Source: G963677915 sp963677915 (lineage in GTDB: Bacteria > Bacillota > Clostridia > Lachnospirales > Vallitaleaceae). Taken from it: 64,000 nucleotides of DNA. Shown here in pieces: positions 31,057-39,829 of this stretch. Below the pieces are notes generated by a model that had not been told where the DNA came from, did not search any database, and saw only the letters and a program-made list of their open reading frames with translations. The DNA lies in the NCBI GenBank assembly GCA_963677915.2, contig CAXXGE010000008.1, positions 1 to 64,000 of the forward strand. Reading direction: 5' to 3'. A program made the position numbers and the translations under genes. Each line of letters starts with the position of its first letter. Position 1 is the first letter of the stretch.

Positions 31057-31152
31057 GCCGACCATGGATCAATTCTAGTAAAATCCGAAGGATTTTACGT
31101 GGAGTGAAGTTTTCATAGAAAACGCACACGACCCTAGCAATCTAGATTGAGC
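31057..31152 (+). repeat. tRNA-linked structured element, unit 2 (Thr type)
   Basis: It starts with a mutated 5' part of tRNA-Thr (GCCGACCATGGATCAATT). Hairpin A is GTAAAATCC/GGATTTTAC (31078-31098). Linker GTG and GAGTGAA follow, then hairpin B GTTTTC-ATA-GAAAAC (31109-31123) and GCACACGA. CTAGATTGA near the end can pair with TCAATTCTAG. Confidence 0.75.
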
Positions 31153-31177
31153 AATGAGGAGGCAATACACTTTATAC

Positions 31178-31262
31178 GCCGACCTGGCTCAATTCAAGCA
31201 AATCACGCAGTGATAAGCGGCGAGTGAAGCAACTACCCGTTGCGCACACGAAACAATTGAGC
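31178..31262 (+). repeat. tRNA-linked structured element, unit 3 (Thr type)
   Basis: It starts with the exact 5' part of tRNA-Thr (GCCGACCTGGCTCAATT). Hairpin A is ATCAC-GCA-GTGAT with outer GC/GC pairs (31198-31218). Linker GGC and GAGTGAA follow, then hairpin B GCAAC-TACCC-GTTGC (31229-31243) and GCACACGA. AATTGAGC (31255-31262) pairs perfectly with GCTCAATT of the tRNA fragment. Confidence 0.75.
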
Positions 31263-31287
31263 ATTGAGGAGGCAATATACTTTATAC

Positions 31288-31360
31288 GCCGACCTGGCTC
31301 AATTGGCAGAGCAGCTGACTTGTAATCAGCAGGTTACCGGTTCGAGTCCGGTGGTCGGCT
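31288..31360 (+). tRNA. tRNA-Thr (TGT)
   Basis: Acceptor GCCGACC/GGTCGGC, anticodon loop CTTGTAA, T-arm GGTTCGAGTCC. The 39 bases through its D-loop, counting the upstream flank, are repeated with one mismatch at 31156-31194. Confidence 0.97.
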
Positions 31361-31376
31361 TTGGTTTTATAATCCT

Positions 31377-31458
31377 GGAGGGGTTCCCGAGTGGCCAAAG
31401 GGGGCAGACTGTAAATCTGTTGTCTACGACTTCGAAGGTTCGAATCCTTCTCCCTCCA
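31377..31458 (+). tRNA. tRNA-Tyr (GTA)
   Basis: 82 nt, class II with a long variable arm. Acceptor GGAGGGG/TCCCTCC, anticodon loop CTGTAAA, T-arm GGTTCGAATCC. Confidence 0.96.
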
Positions 31459-31469
31459 TTTACCAATAT

Positions 31470-31543
<74 letters not shown>

Positions 31544-31548
31544 CTCAT

Positions 31549-31621
<73 letters not shown>

Positions 31622-31736
31622 TTCATAAAGTCTAAATGACATTACAAATGCAGTTCATAAACAAACTACATTTGGTGGATTATATTAGTCCGATGTCTTT
31701 AGTTCATATATTTCATTAGCCATCTGGTTAATGTTT

Positions 31737-31809
31737 GGGTCACTAGCTCAGTCGGTAGAGCACTGGACTTTTAATCCAGGTGTCCCGGGTTCGAGCCCCG
31801 GGTGACTCA
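31737..31809 (+). tRNA. tRNA-Lys (TTT)
   Basis: Acceptor GGGTCAC/GTGACTC, anticodon loop CTTTTAA, T-arm GGTTCGAGCCC. It is the last tRNA, 115 bases after tRNA-Phe. Confidence 0.97.
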
Positions 31810-31812
31810 TAA

Positions 31813-31843
31813 GAAAGCAGTTCATATGGACTGCTTTTTTTCT
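31813..31843 (+). terminator. Terminator of the rRNA-tRNA cluster
   Basis: AAGCAGT and ACTGCTT form a stem followed by seven or more Ts. Confidence 0.9.
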
Positions 31844-31898
31844 TTTCAAAATATGATATGATATGGATGAGTACATATTAGTCTTGGGATGTGATCGA

Positions 31899-32549
31899 AT
31901 GAAGATAGAAAATCTGAAAAATGTTTTGAAGGGAATATCGAATATTATAGGCCTTGAAACGAAGTACACGCAGGCCTCCGTTTTGATTCCATTTGTCTTG
32001 AAAGATAATGTCTGGCACATCCTTTATCAGGTGCGCTCCGACAACATCCGACAGGGCGGCGAAATAGGATTTCCAGGCGGACTGATGGAAGATCAAGACA
32101 GGCATTCGTCAGATACCGCCATAAGAGAGACAAGTGAAGAGTTGGGGATCGATCAGGGACAGATTGAATTGCTAGGTGGTTTGGGTACACTGATTACAAA
32201 TGTGAGCCTTGCGCTTGACGCCTGGGTTGGGATCTTGAATATAAAAGACCTCGATGACTTGAAATGCAATGAAGAAGTCAAGGAAGTCTTTATAGTGCCG
32301 ATCGATGATCTTATCAATCAGGAGCCTGTTAAGCATTATCTTCGCATGAGTGCCGAACCCCACTATATAGACGAAGACGGGAAGGAAGTGGTGCTTTTAC
32401 CCTCAAAGCAGCTGCATTTGCCGGAAAAATACCAACAGACCTGGTACGTGGGCAAACGGCCGGTTTACTTCTATTACTATCAGGGCTATCAAATCTGGGG
32501 TATGACGGGAGAGCTGACATTTGAACTTATGAAACTCCTCAGGCAGTGA
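31899..32549 (+). CDS. NUDIX hydrolase, CoA pyrophosphatase type
   Basis: 216 residues with a Nudix box FPGGLMEDQDRHSSDTAIRE followed by TSEELGI, which carries the REx2EE metal ligands. The FPGG start of the box and the spacing resemble NudL-type coenzyme A diphosphatases, which hydrolyse CoA to phosphopantetheine and 3',5'-ADP. An upstream ATG at 31863 sits on a TATGAT promoter-like run without a ribosome site, so 31899 is preferred. It converges on the broken cyclase gene and overlaps its end by 11 bases. Confidence 0.82.
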   Translation: MKIENLKNVLKGISNIIGLETKYTQASVLIPFVLKDNVWHILYQVRSDNIRQGGEIGFPGGLMEDQDRHSSDTAIRETSEELGIDQGQIELLGGLGTLITNVSLALDAWVGILNIKDLDDLKCNEEVKEVFIVPIDDLINQEPVKHYLRMSAEPHYIDEDGKEVVLLPSKQLHLPEKYQQTWYVGKRPVYFYYYQGYQIWGMTGELTFELMKLLRQ

Positions 32550-32888
32550 CATCACCGATAAATTGCGACTTGCCCGATGATTTCGCGATATAGAGACGCT
32601 GGTCCGTTTTGTGAATCAGATCGGTAGAATTTTCACCATTGTACTGGCATATGCCACCGCTGACGGTCAGCTTGAAGTCCAACTCTTTGTTCAGTTCGTT
32701 CAGCGAAGTCTCAAGTCTTGATACCAGAGTATTGGCATTCTCAAGATCCGTGTTTGGAAGAATGATAATAAATTCATCCCCTCCATATCGCCCTGCAATA
32801 TCTGTCGTGCGCAGCGTATCCTTAATCAACTTCGCAAAGGCGATGATGGCTTTGTCGCCGACTTGATGGCCGTGAATATCATTGATAC

Positions 32889-32896
32889 GTTTAAAA
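32889..32896. repeat. Target-site duplication, left copy
   Basis: GTTTAAAA, identical to 34597-34604. Eight-base duplications are typical of ISL3-family elements. Confidence 0.9.
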
Positions 32897-32971
32897 GAGG
32901 CTTCGTGCATAGTTGTGGGTAAATCTTCTGCTTTTCGGATTGATTTACACTAAATCTCAGCCTATTACTCA

Positions 32972-33106
32972 GCGGCAGTCAAGGGCGAGCGCAGCTCGTT
33001 CATCTTGACCCTTGACAGCCTCATTTCACCAAGAACCTAGATATTGGTCAGCAGTTTATAGCTGCTGACCTGGCGCCGCCGAGGTCGGGGTTTGGGGCAG
33101 AGCCTC
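32972..33106 (-). repeat. GC-rich structured dispersed repeat, copy 2
   Basis: Inverted relative to copy 1 at 3143-3277 and similar over its whole length. Hairpins: GGTCAGCAG/CTGCTGACC, and GGCAGTCAAGGG with CCCTTGACAGCC. It lies between the left end of the ISL3 element and the transposase gene, antisense to that gene. Confidence 0.8.
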
Positions 33107-33186
33107 AAATAAAAAACAATTGAAAAACCATCTGTGTTCCTTTATTGTATTAGTGCCTAAACTCATACAGGAAGGAATTATCACAG

Positions 33187-34548
33187 ATGGCTTCAGCTAA
33201 TACTTTATGCAAAAACTTATTAAATGTCAATGACGTTGTGATTGTAAACCATGATTTTTTCACTGACTCTGATGGTGTCAAACACCTAAGGATCAAAGCA
33301 CGCCCTAAAAAATGGAAGCAGAACATCTGCCCAATTTGCGGCCAAAAGTGTCCTGGCTACGATCAAGCTTCTACAATCGGCAAGATCTGGAGAGGTTTGG
33401 ACTGGGGCGGCATCATTGTTGAGATTGAATGCCCGACAAACCGTATCAAGTGCCCCGAACACGGTGTTGTGACTGCTGATGTTCCATGGGCATACCCGGG
33501 AAGCAACTTCACGAAGGACTTTGATCTCACTGCCGCTTGGCTTGCGACCTATCTTCCCCGAAGCACTGTCTCCGATTATATGCGTATTGATTGGGCTACC
33601 GTCGGCAGATGCATCACCAGGACCCTGAATGATATCGAACCGGAGCGTTCCAGAAGACTCAATGGACTGGTCAATATCGGCATCGACGAGACCAGCTACA
33701 AAAAGGGACACAAATATATCACCATTGTTGTCAACCACGATACGAACACCGTCGTATGGGCTGCAAAAGGTCATGGAAAAACTGTACTGGAACAATTCTA
33801 TCGCAGCCTGACACCGGAACAGCTGTCTTCAATCAAAGTCGTTACCGGTGATGGAGCCAAGTGGATCACCGAGTGTGTCAACGAATTCACACCCGAATGT
33901 GAGCGGTGTGTCGATCCGTTCCATGTTGTCGAATGGGCCATGTCGGCTCTTGATGAAGTCAGGCGCGATGCTTGGAGAGACGCATACACGGCCGCTCAAG
34001 ACATCGCCAAAGAACATCCCAGAAAGCCAGGACGCCCCAAAACGGACGATCCGATTTCTGCTAAAGTGACTGAATCAAAAACCAGAGCAACAGAAATCAA
34101 AACGTCCACTTTCGCACTGGGAAAAGCACCCGAGAATCTCACAGAGAATCAGCGGTTGAAGGTGGAAATGATTGCAGCTACCAATCCACGTCTTTACAGA
34201 GCCTATCTGATGAAGGAAAAACTTCGGTTGCTACTTAAGATAAAGGACCTTAACGAAGCAGAGACTGAACTGAAAAAATGGCTTTGGTGGGCAAGTCACA
34301 GTCGTATACCGGCATTCATTGAGCTGAACAAAAAAATCCGGCGGCACAAAGAACACATATTAAACACGATTCGCCTCGGAATGAGCAATGCAAGAATCGA
34401 GGCTATCAACAACAAGATAAAGCTGATTGTGCGGAAAGCATATGGCTTCAGGAATATTCAAAATATGCTGGATATGGTCTATCTGGTTTGCTCTGATTTG
34501 GTGATACCACTACCTAATCGGAAGTCTAAACCGGCTCAACCGGCATAA
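33187..34548 (+). CDS. ISL3-family transposase
   Basis: 453 residues: an N-terminal zinc-finger-like region (CPICGQKC, CPEHG), then a DDE catalytic domain with NIGIDETSYKKGHKYITIVV (Asp), VVTGDGAKWI (Asp) and SNARIEAINNKIKLIVRKAY (Glu), ending with GFRN. The length is normal for DDE_Tnp_ISL3 and no frameshift is seen, so the element is probably still active. Confidence 0.95.
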   Translation: MASANTLCKNLLNVNDVVIVNHDFFTDSDGVKHLRIKARPKKWKQNICPICGQKCPGYDQASTIGKIWRGLDWGGIIVEIECPTNRIKCPEHGVVTADVPWAYPGSNFTKDFDLTAAWLATYLPRSTVSDYMRIDWATVGRCITRTLNDIEPERSRRLNGLVNIGIDETSYKKGHKYITIVVNHDTNTVVWAAKGHGKTVLEQFYRSLTPEQLSSIKVVTGDGAKWITECVNEFTPECERCVDPFHVVEWAMSALDEVRRDAWRDAYTAAQDIAKEHPRKPGRPKTDDPISAKVTESKTRATEIKTSTFALGKAPENLTENQRLKVEMIAATNPRLYRAYLMKEKLRLLLKIKDLNEAETELKKWLWWASHSRIPAFIELNKKIRRHKEHILNTIRLGMSNARIEAINNKIKLIVRKAYGFRNIQNMLDMVYLVCSDLVIPLPNRKSKPAQPA

Positions 34549-34596
34549 ACACTGGATCTACAGGGAAAACTCACCCACAGGTATCCACGAAGAGCC

Positions 34597-34604
34597 GTTT
34601 AAAA
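34597..34604. repeat. Target-site duplication, right copy
   Basis: GTTTAAAA, matching 32889-32896. Confidence 0.9.
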
Positions 34605-35436
34605 TTGTCGATATCCAGCAACATAATAGTCAGTGGATAGCCGATCCTATTGGCCCTGGTGATTTCATCGTCGAGACTTTCAATGGATACCGCATGGTTA
34701 AGCATGCCGGTCATCAAATCTCTTTGAGCCTGCTCGAAAAGGCGGCGGTTTTGTTCTTCTATCGTAAACCTGTCCTTGAAAATCGCAACCCTGGAACCTA
34801 TATTCATTCGGTTTGCAGCAATCGAGATGATATGGACGACAAGTATGTTGACATAAGTTCGCTGAAGAATCATGGGATCTGCCTGATAATAAGGAAGCAG
34901 TGCAGCAAAAACAGCGAAAGTAGACACATTGAAAATGATACTTGCCAGTGGACGCAGATATAAGAAGATGGAAATACCGAATACCAGAAATATATACAGA
35001 TATGTCTGTGGATCGAAACCTTGGGAATTCAGCGTCAGCGCAAGGATAAAGGCTATTAGAACAGCAAGATAAGCGTAGACAATGAACATCAATACATTGG
35101 CATTCCATTGCCCTGCTTTTTTACGCCCAAGCCAAAGAAACGGTAAAAAGACAAGACTGGCAACGATAAAAACTTCTATGATGCTAAGATTGTTAAGCCA
35201 TGCCGGTACGAGAAAGAAAACGAATGTCTCGTAAATCAACAAGATGATGGCTATGACCAACATTCTACAGATATTCACAGCAGCCGTATCCATTTTGAAA
35301 TCCTGAATCAGCTCTTCCGGTATATTCAATTTGAAAAATGAACCCGCTTTATTCATCCAATTCAACCTCCCCTTATACTATAAGATTATAGTGTTTTATT
35401 GCATTTATCGCAAGAAAATATAATTATTGCGCAAGA

Positions 35437-35465
35437 AAAGCCCGTTTGTAAAAAACGGGCTTTTG
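35437..35465 (-). terminator. Terminator of the sulfhydrylase gene
   Basis: AAGCCCGTTT/AAACGGGCTT hairpin with flanking A and T runs, usable from either side. Confidence 0.85.
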
Positions 35466-35479
35466 TGGTCGAATATGGA

Positions 35480-36769
35480 TTATTGTTTAGATGCTTTCAG
35501 CGCCTGATCGAGGTCGTCGATCAAATCGTTGACATCCTCGATACCGATAGAAATCCGAAGGGTATCTTTTGTGATGCCGGCTTCCAGTTGGTCTGCATCG
35601 CTCAACTGTTGATGGGTTGTCGTGCCTGGATGAATGACAAGCGATTTTGCATCAGCAACATTAGCAAGATGGGAGAAGAGCTCCAGGCTGTTGATGAACT
35701 TCTCAGCTGCCGCTTCATCGCCTTTTATACCGAAAGTGAAAATGCTGCCGGCACCTTTTGGAAGGTATTTGGCTGCAAGTGCATTGTAATCGTCACCTTC
35801 AAGGGATGGATAATGCACCCAGTTGACTTGAGAATGGTCCTTCAGGAAGGCCGCAATCTTCTTGGCATTGGATACGTGTCTCTCCACACGCAGAGACAGG
35901 GTTTCCAGCCCTTGAAGGAACAGGAAGGCGTTGAATGGGCTTAGTGCCGCGCCGGTGTCTCTTAAAAGCGTCACGCGGGCTTTCACGATGTATGCCAGGT
36001 TGCCCAGGGCCTCAGCATAGACGATGCCATGGTAGCTTGGATCAGGTGTTGTGAAGTTGGTGAACCTGCCGCTTGCAGCCCAGTCGAAGTTGCCGCTGTC
36101 CACTATGACACCACCGATGGATGTGCCATGGCCGCCAATGAATTTTGTAGCTGAATGGACAACGATATCTGCGCCGAACTCAATAGGCCTGCACAAATAT
36201 GGTGTTGCAAACGTATTGTCTACGATGAGGGGCAATCCATTGTCGTGCGCGATCTTGGCTATGGCTTCGAGGTCTGCCACGTTGATGCGTGGATTGCCGA
36301 TGGTTTCCACAAACAAAGCTTTTGTGTTCTCGTTGATTGCTTTGGCGAAGTTCTCTGGATCGTCAGGATCGACAAAACGGGTTGTGATGCCGAACTGCTT
36401 GAATGTATTCTTGAATAGATTGTATGTACCGCCATAGAGTGTATTGGCTGCGACGACTTCATCGCCGACGGCTGCGATATTCTGGATGGCATAAGTGATA
36501 GCCGCTGATCCGGATGCAACAGCAAGGGCAGCGACGCCGCCTTCAAGAGCCGCGATGCGCTTCTCGAATACATCTGTCGTCGGATTCATGATTCGCGTAT
36601 AGATATTGCCGGGTTCGCTCAGATTGAAAAGATTCTTGCCGTGCTCGAAACTGTTGAAGGTGAAAGATGTCGTCTGGTAGATCGGTACAGCACGTGCATT
36701 TGTTTCAGAGTCTGGTGCCTGGCCTGCATGCAGTTGCAAAGTATCAAAACCGTATTTCTTATCACTCAT
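35480..36769 (-). CDS. metY: O-acetylhomoserine sulfhydrylase
   Basis: 429 residues, a PLP enzyme of the Cys/Met metabolism family. It makes homocysteine (or methionine) from O-acetylhomoserine and sulfide (or methanethiol). The pyridoxal Lys lies in VVHSATKFIGGHGTSIGG. YTRIMNPTTDVFEKRIAALE and VDNTFATPYLCRP are family motifs, and the length fits MetY rather than the shorter MetB or MetC. No SAM riboswitch was seen in the 190-base upstream gap. Confidence 0.93.
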   Translation of the reverse strand: MSDKKYGFDTLQLHAGQAPDSETNARAVPIYQTTSFTFNSFEHGKNLFNLSEPGNIYTRIMNPTTDVFEKRIAALEGGVAALAVASGSAAITYAIQNIAAVGDEVVAANTLYGGTYNLFKNTFKQFGITTRFVDPDDPENFAKAINENTKALFVETIGNPRINVADLEAIAKIAHDNGLPLIVDNTFATPYLCRPIEFGADIVVHSATKFIGGHGTSIGGVIVDSGNFDWAASGRFTNFTTPDPSYHGIVYAEALGNLAYIVKARVTLLRDTGAALSPFNAFLFLQGLETLSLRVERHVSNAKKIAAFLKDHSQVNWVHYPSLEGDDYNALAAKYLPKGAGSIFTFGIKGDEAAAEKFINSLELFSHLANVADAKSLVIHPGTTTHQQLSDADQLEAGITKDTLRISIGIEDVNDLIDDLDQALKASKQ

Positions 36770-36963
36770 GTAACCACTCCTTATTATTCTTGTCCTTAAA
36801 GTTGTCTTATACTATCACGGCCGATTTTTGTTGTCAATAATCGTTATCAAAAACCATGATTACGTATAAAAAAGGTATTTTTAGAGGCTGTAAATTGCTG
36901 CAACATATACACAATAAACAGTTCGGTATTTGCGGTTTTAGGTTGTCTGATTTTACCAAGTTG

Positions 36964-37725
36964 CTATAATACTTTTTTTAGGAAACTTTTTGTACGCTCG
37001 TTTTTAGGATTTGAAAAGATGATATTTGGTTTTTCATCTTCTACAACGACACCGCCATCCATGAAGATTACACGGTTGGCCACTTCTTTGGCAAAGCCCA
37101 TTTCGTGGGTGACAACAATCATGGTCATGCCCTGATCGGCGAGCTTTTTCATGACTGAAAGAACTTCGCCAACCAGTTCAGGATCAAGCGCGCTGGTTGG
37201 TTCATCAAAAAGCATGATTTTCGGTTTCATAGCCAAAGCTCTGGCAATGGCTACACGCTGCTGCTGACCACCTGAAAGGCGGGAGGGGTATTCATTCCGC
37301 TTGTCCAAGAGGCCAACCATTTTGAGCAACTCTTCAGCGTAAGGAACAATCTCTCCTCTTGAAATCTTTTTGACGGTCATAGGTGCTTCAATGATGTTCT
37401 CGAGCACTGTCATATGGGGGAAGAGGTTGAAACGCTGGAAAACCATACCGAGCTCGCTGCACATTTCCAGGATTTTCTTATGGGAAATACGTATCAAGTC
37501 CGTATCGTTCTCGCGTTCATCAACGATTTCACCGTCAATGGTGATTTTACCGGTTGTAATCCTCTCAAGATGGTTCATACATCTCAGTATCGTGCTTTTT
37601 CCTGAGCCGCTGGGACCGATGATACAGACCACTTCGCCGGCCTTCACTTCAAGTTCGATTCCTTTTAGGACTTCGAGTTTTCCAAAAGATTTATGGATAT
37701 TTTCTAATCTTATCATCGTACTCAT
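36964..37725 (-). CDS. Polar amino-acid ABC transporter, ATPase
   Basis: 253 residues, GlnQ type. Walker A GPSGSGKSTILRC, signature LSGGQQQRVAIARAL, Walker B IMLFDEPTSALDPE, and switch His in VVTHEMGFA. It energises the permease encoded immediately upstream. Last gene of the operon. Confidence 0.95.
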   Translation of the reverse strand: MSTMIRLENIHKSFGKLEVLKGIELEVKAGEVVCIIGPSGSGKSTILRCMNHLERITTGKITIDGEIVDERENDTDLIRISHKKILEMCSELGMVFQRFNLFPHMTVLENIIEAPMTVKKISRGEIVPYAEELLKMVGLLDKRNEYPSRLSGGQQQRVAIARALAMKPKIMLFDEPTSALDPELVGEVLSVMKKLADQGMTMIVVTHEMGFAKEVANRVIFMDGGVVVEDEKPNIIFSNPKNERTKSFLKKVL

Positions 37726-37734
37726 AGGATACCT

Positions 37735-38388
37735 CTATTCATAAACGGAGTACTTCTTCTCCAGTTTCTGGAAAAAGAAAGTAAGGATAGTGGTCAGGAA
37801 AAGGTAGATGGCAGCAGCGAACAGGTAGATGATTGGGTTGGCAGTGTTGTTCACCTGCTGGTTTGTTGTACGCAGGAGCTCTGTCATGGCAATAACCGAG
37901 ACAAGTGCAGAATCCTTAAGAAGCATGATGACCTCATTACCCATAGGCGGTATTAAACGCCTGTAGGACTGAGGAATGATCACTCTTCTCATTGCCTGCC
38001 CGTACGTCATGCCAAGCGCCTTGGAGGCTTCCATTTGACCTTTGTCAATCGAGAGAATCGCGGCACGGATGATTTCTGCAAGATAAGCACCTGAGTTGAG
38101 TCCAAGAGCCAAAATGGCAGCTAAAGTTGGGGGCATCCGAAGTGCCGGACTGATTAGGGGCAGGGCATAATACATGAACATAATCTGCATAAGCAGTGGT
38201 GTGCCCCTGAAAACCCATATATAGAACCAGCATATACTGTTGCTAACCTTGTTCTTGGAGATTCTGCCGATGGCAAGAACAAGTCCAAGGACAATTCCGA
38301 TTGCTATGCCTCCCAGTGTCAGATAGACAGTCTTACCTGAGCTCCTGATCAGCAGAGATATTATATGGAGCATTCTTTCTGTAGTCAT
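37735..38388 (-). CDS. Polar amino-acid ABC transporter, permease
   Basis: 217 residues, HisM/GlnP type with five helices. The EAA-like ATPase-contact loop is EASKALGMTYGQAMRRVIIP, and FRGTPLLMQIMFMYYALP marks the His/Glu/Gln/Arg permease family. It pairs with the downstream ATPase and the upstream binding protein. Confidence 0.95.
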   Translation of the reverse strand: MTTERMLHIISLLIRSSGKTVYLTLGGIAIGIVLGLVLAIGRISKNKVSNSICWFYIWVFRGTPLLMQIMFMYYALPLISPALRMPPTLAAILALGLNSGAYLAEIIRAAILSIDKGQMEASKALGMTYGQAMRRVIIPQSYRRLIPPMGNEVIMLLKDSALVSVIAMTELLRTTNQQVNNTANPIIYLFAAAIYLFLTTILTFFFQKLEKKYSVYE

Positions 38389-38421
38389 ATATTATCCTTC
38401 TTTAAAAAATCTGTGGTTGGA

Positions 38422-39210
38422 TTACCATAAGTTGCTGTCGATTTCGGATGCGAAATCCGCACCGAACCATTTGTTTGAAATTTCAGCCATTTTGCCGTTT
38501 TCCTGCAGTTTTACGATAGCGGCATTGATGTCATTGAGAAGTTCTTCGTTATCACCTTTTTTCAAGCATATGCCGATAGGTTCGTTTGTTAGTTTTGAAG
38601 AAGATATTTCATAGGTGCCTTGGTCACTCTTCAGATATTCACCTGCAACCATGCTATCAACAACGATTGCATCAAGACGCCCTGCTTTAAGATCCATAAA
38701 TGTTTGGACAATTTGGTCGTACGCCTTGATTTCGAAATCGGCACTTTCCTGAGCTTTTCTTGCTGATTCGTGGGATGTCGTCTCTATTTGAACGCCGACG
38801 TTCAGACCGTCCAGGCCGGAAAGATCAGCTATGTCAGGACTGCCTGACGGAATGACGATAACCTGGTTATTTGCAAGATAAGGTACTGAGAAATCGTAGG
38901 ATTCCAAGCGTTCTTCCGTTATACTGACTGACGAAACGATCATGTCGTAGTTGCCGGAGGTAAGGCCTGTGAAAATGCCGTCCCAAGCTGTTGGAACCCA
39001 CTCGATTTCGACGCCCAATTCATCTTTGAGTGCATTGACAAAATCGATATCGAAACCATCAATCTCGCCAGCGTCATTGACAAACTCCATTGGTGGATAG
39101 CTGTCGTCAATTCCGATGCGCAGTGTATTGGAATCTTCCGATGATTTTCCACATCCTGCAAGCACCATAATCAGGGTTGAAACAAGTAACAATGACAGTG
39201 TTTTTTTCAT
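38422..39210 (-). CDS. Amino-acid ABC transporter, substrate-binding lipoprotein
   Basis: 262 residues with signal and lipobox (LIMVLAGC), then a SBP_bac_3 domain: IGIDDSYPPMEFVNDAGEID at the start, GFDIDFVNAL and YDMIVSSVSITEERLESYDF. Cys20 would be lipidated. The ligand is a polar amino acid of unknown identity. Confidence 0.94.
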   Translation of the reverse strand: MKKTLSLLLVSTLIMVLAGCGKSSEDSNTLRIGIDDSYPPMEFVNDAGEIDGFDIDFVNALKDELGVEIEWVPTAWDGIFTGLTSGNYDMIVSSVSITEERLESYDFSVPYLANNQVIVIPSGSPDIADLSGLDGLNVGVQIETTSHESARKAQESADFEIKAYDQIVQTFMDLKAGRLDAIVVDSMVAGEYLKSDQGTYEISSSKLTNEPIGICLKKGDNEELLNDINAAIVKLQENGKMAEISNKWFGADFASEIDSNLW

Positions 39211-39228
39211 AAAATGTACCCTCCCTAT

Positions 39229-39612
39229 CTATTGTATGTTGAGTTTGTTGAAAATATTGTCTTTTAGGATTTTATTCGTTGACAGGATGTTGGAATCTTC
39301 GTTGATCAGGGCTCTTCTAATGACCTCCACTTCCTCTTCAGTCAGGTAAAGTGCCTTCCCCTTTAATGAAGGTTTGATTTTGACCCAAATCATTTCGATT
39401 GCCTGGGCTGCGTCTTCCTTAGAGTTGAAATAATAGACATTGTTTTCCGCGCTGTATGACCCGCTGCATTTTTCGTAAATTTGATTCAGGTCATGATTGG
39501 AAATACCAAAGATTCCATCTAGCTTACCGGTAGAATAGGTGCCGTTGTAGTCGATGTAATACTTGTCGAACATACCGGATCTCCTGATGGTGAATGACTC
39601 TTTTATTACCAT
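39229..39612 (-). CDS. Hypothetical protein upstream of ABC transporter
   Basis: 127 residues, soluble, no recognised domain (SGMFDKYYIDYNGTYSTGKL, ALYLTEEEVEVIRRALINED). AGGAGG lies seven bases before the ATG; a second possible start with its own AGGAGA is at 39573. It ends 18 bases before the binding-protein start and is probably the first gene of the transporter operon. Confidence 0.6.
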   Translation of the reverse strand: MVIKESFTIRRSGMFDKYYIDYNGTYSTGKLDGIFGISNHDLNQIYEKCSGSYSAENNVYYFNSKEDAAQAIEMIWVKIKPSLKGKALYLTEEEVEVIRRALINEDSNILSTNKILKDNIFNKLNIQ

Positions 39613-39735
39613 TTGACTACCTCCTGCTCTTAAAATTTTATATGGTATTATAACATGATTTTAAAAGCCTATACAAATGCATAATATGATTCTGCAAGCC
39701 CGAAATAAAAACTTTCATTTTTTTAAAAAAAGGTA

Positions 39736-39764
39736 TTGACTTTCGCCGGAATGGTCTGTATAAT
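39736..39764 (+). promoter_or_regulatory. glnK-amt promoter
   Basis: TTGACT, 17 bases, TATAAT. Transcription should start near 39771, giving a leader of about 120 nt. Confidence 0.85.
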
Positions 39765-39785
39765 GCAGTACATAACTTGATGAGA

Positions 39786-39829
39786 TTCATACAACGATGT
39801 ATATGATATCAGTGGACGATGTGGTCTGC
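39786..39829 (+). promoter_or_regulatory. Candidate ANTAR-type antiterminator hairpins
   Basis: Two stems with hexanucleotide loops precede the leader terminator. P1 is ATAC-AACGAT-GTAT (39789-39802), with A at loop position 1 and G at 4 as in ANTAR targets. P2 is GTGGAC-GATGTG-GTCTGC (39812-39829); it has G at 4 but not A at 1, and it overlaps the left arm of the terminator. Confidence 0.4.

Larger units (their letters stand above)
32897..34596 (+). mobile_element. ISL3-family insertion sequence, 1700 bp
   Basis: Bounded by imperfect inverted repeats of about 32 bp: the left begins GAGGCTTCGTGCATAGTTGT, the right (complement) GGCTCTTCGTGGATACCTGT, with GTGGGT...TTTC shared further in. One intact transposase gene and a GC-rich structured repeat lie inside. 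Both flanks carry GTTTAAAA. It appears complete and recently inserted. Confidence 0.93.
32539..35356 (-). pseudogene. Diguanylate cyclase gene split by ISL3 insertion
   Basis: The 5' part (35356-34597) encodes six membrane helices, a linker helix and the start of a GGDEF domain (RDLMTGMLNHAV, LLDIDNFKR). The 3' part (32888-32539) continues INDIHGHQVGDKAIIAF and contains RYGGDEFIIIL with an I-site RTTD five residues before it. Removing the element and one copy of the target repeat restores an uninterrupted frame of 369 residues. The ATG at 35356 has GGAGG nine bases upstream; an in-frame TTG lies nine bases earlier. The product would make c-di-GMP from GTP; the interrupted gene cannot. Confidence 0.9.

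Noticed and set aside
30709..31262. CRISPR array or tandem tRNA pseudogenes
   Set aside because: Three units of different length without identical repeats or spacers, so not CRISPR. Plain tRNA decay does not explain the shared core with compensatory changes.
36770..36963. SAM riboswitch or T-box upstream of metY
   Set aside because: No characteristic conserved blocks or leader terminator were seen in this 190-base gap.
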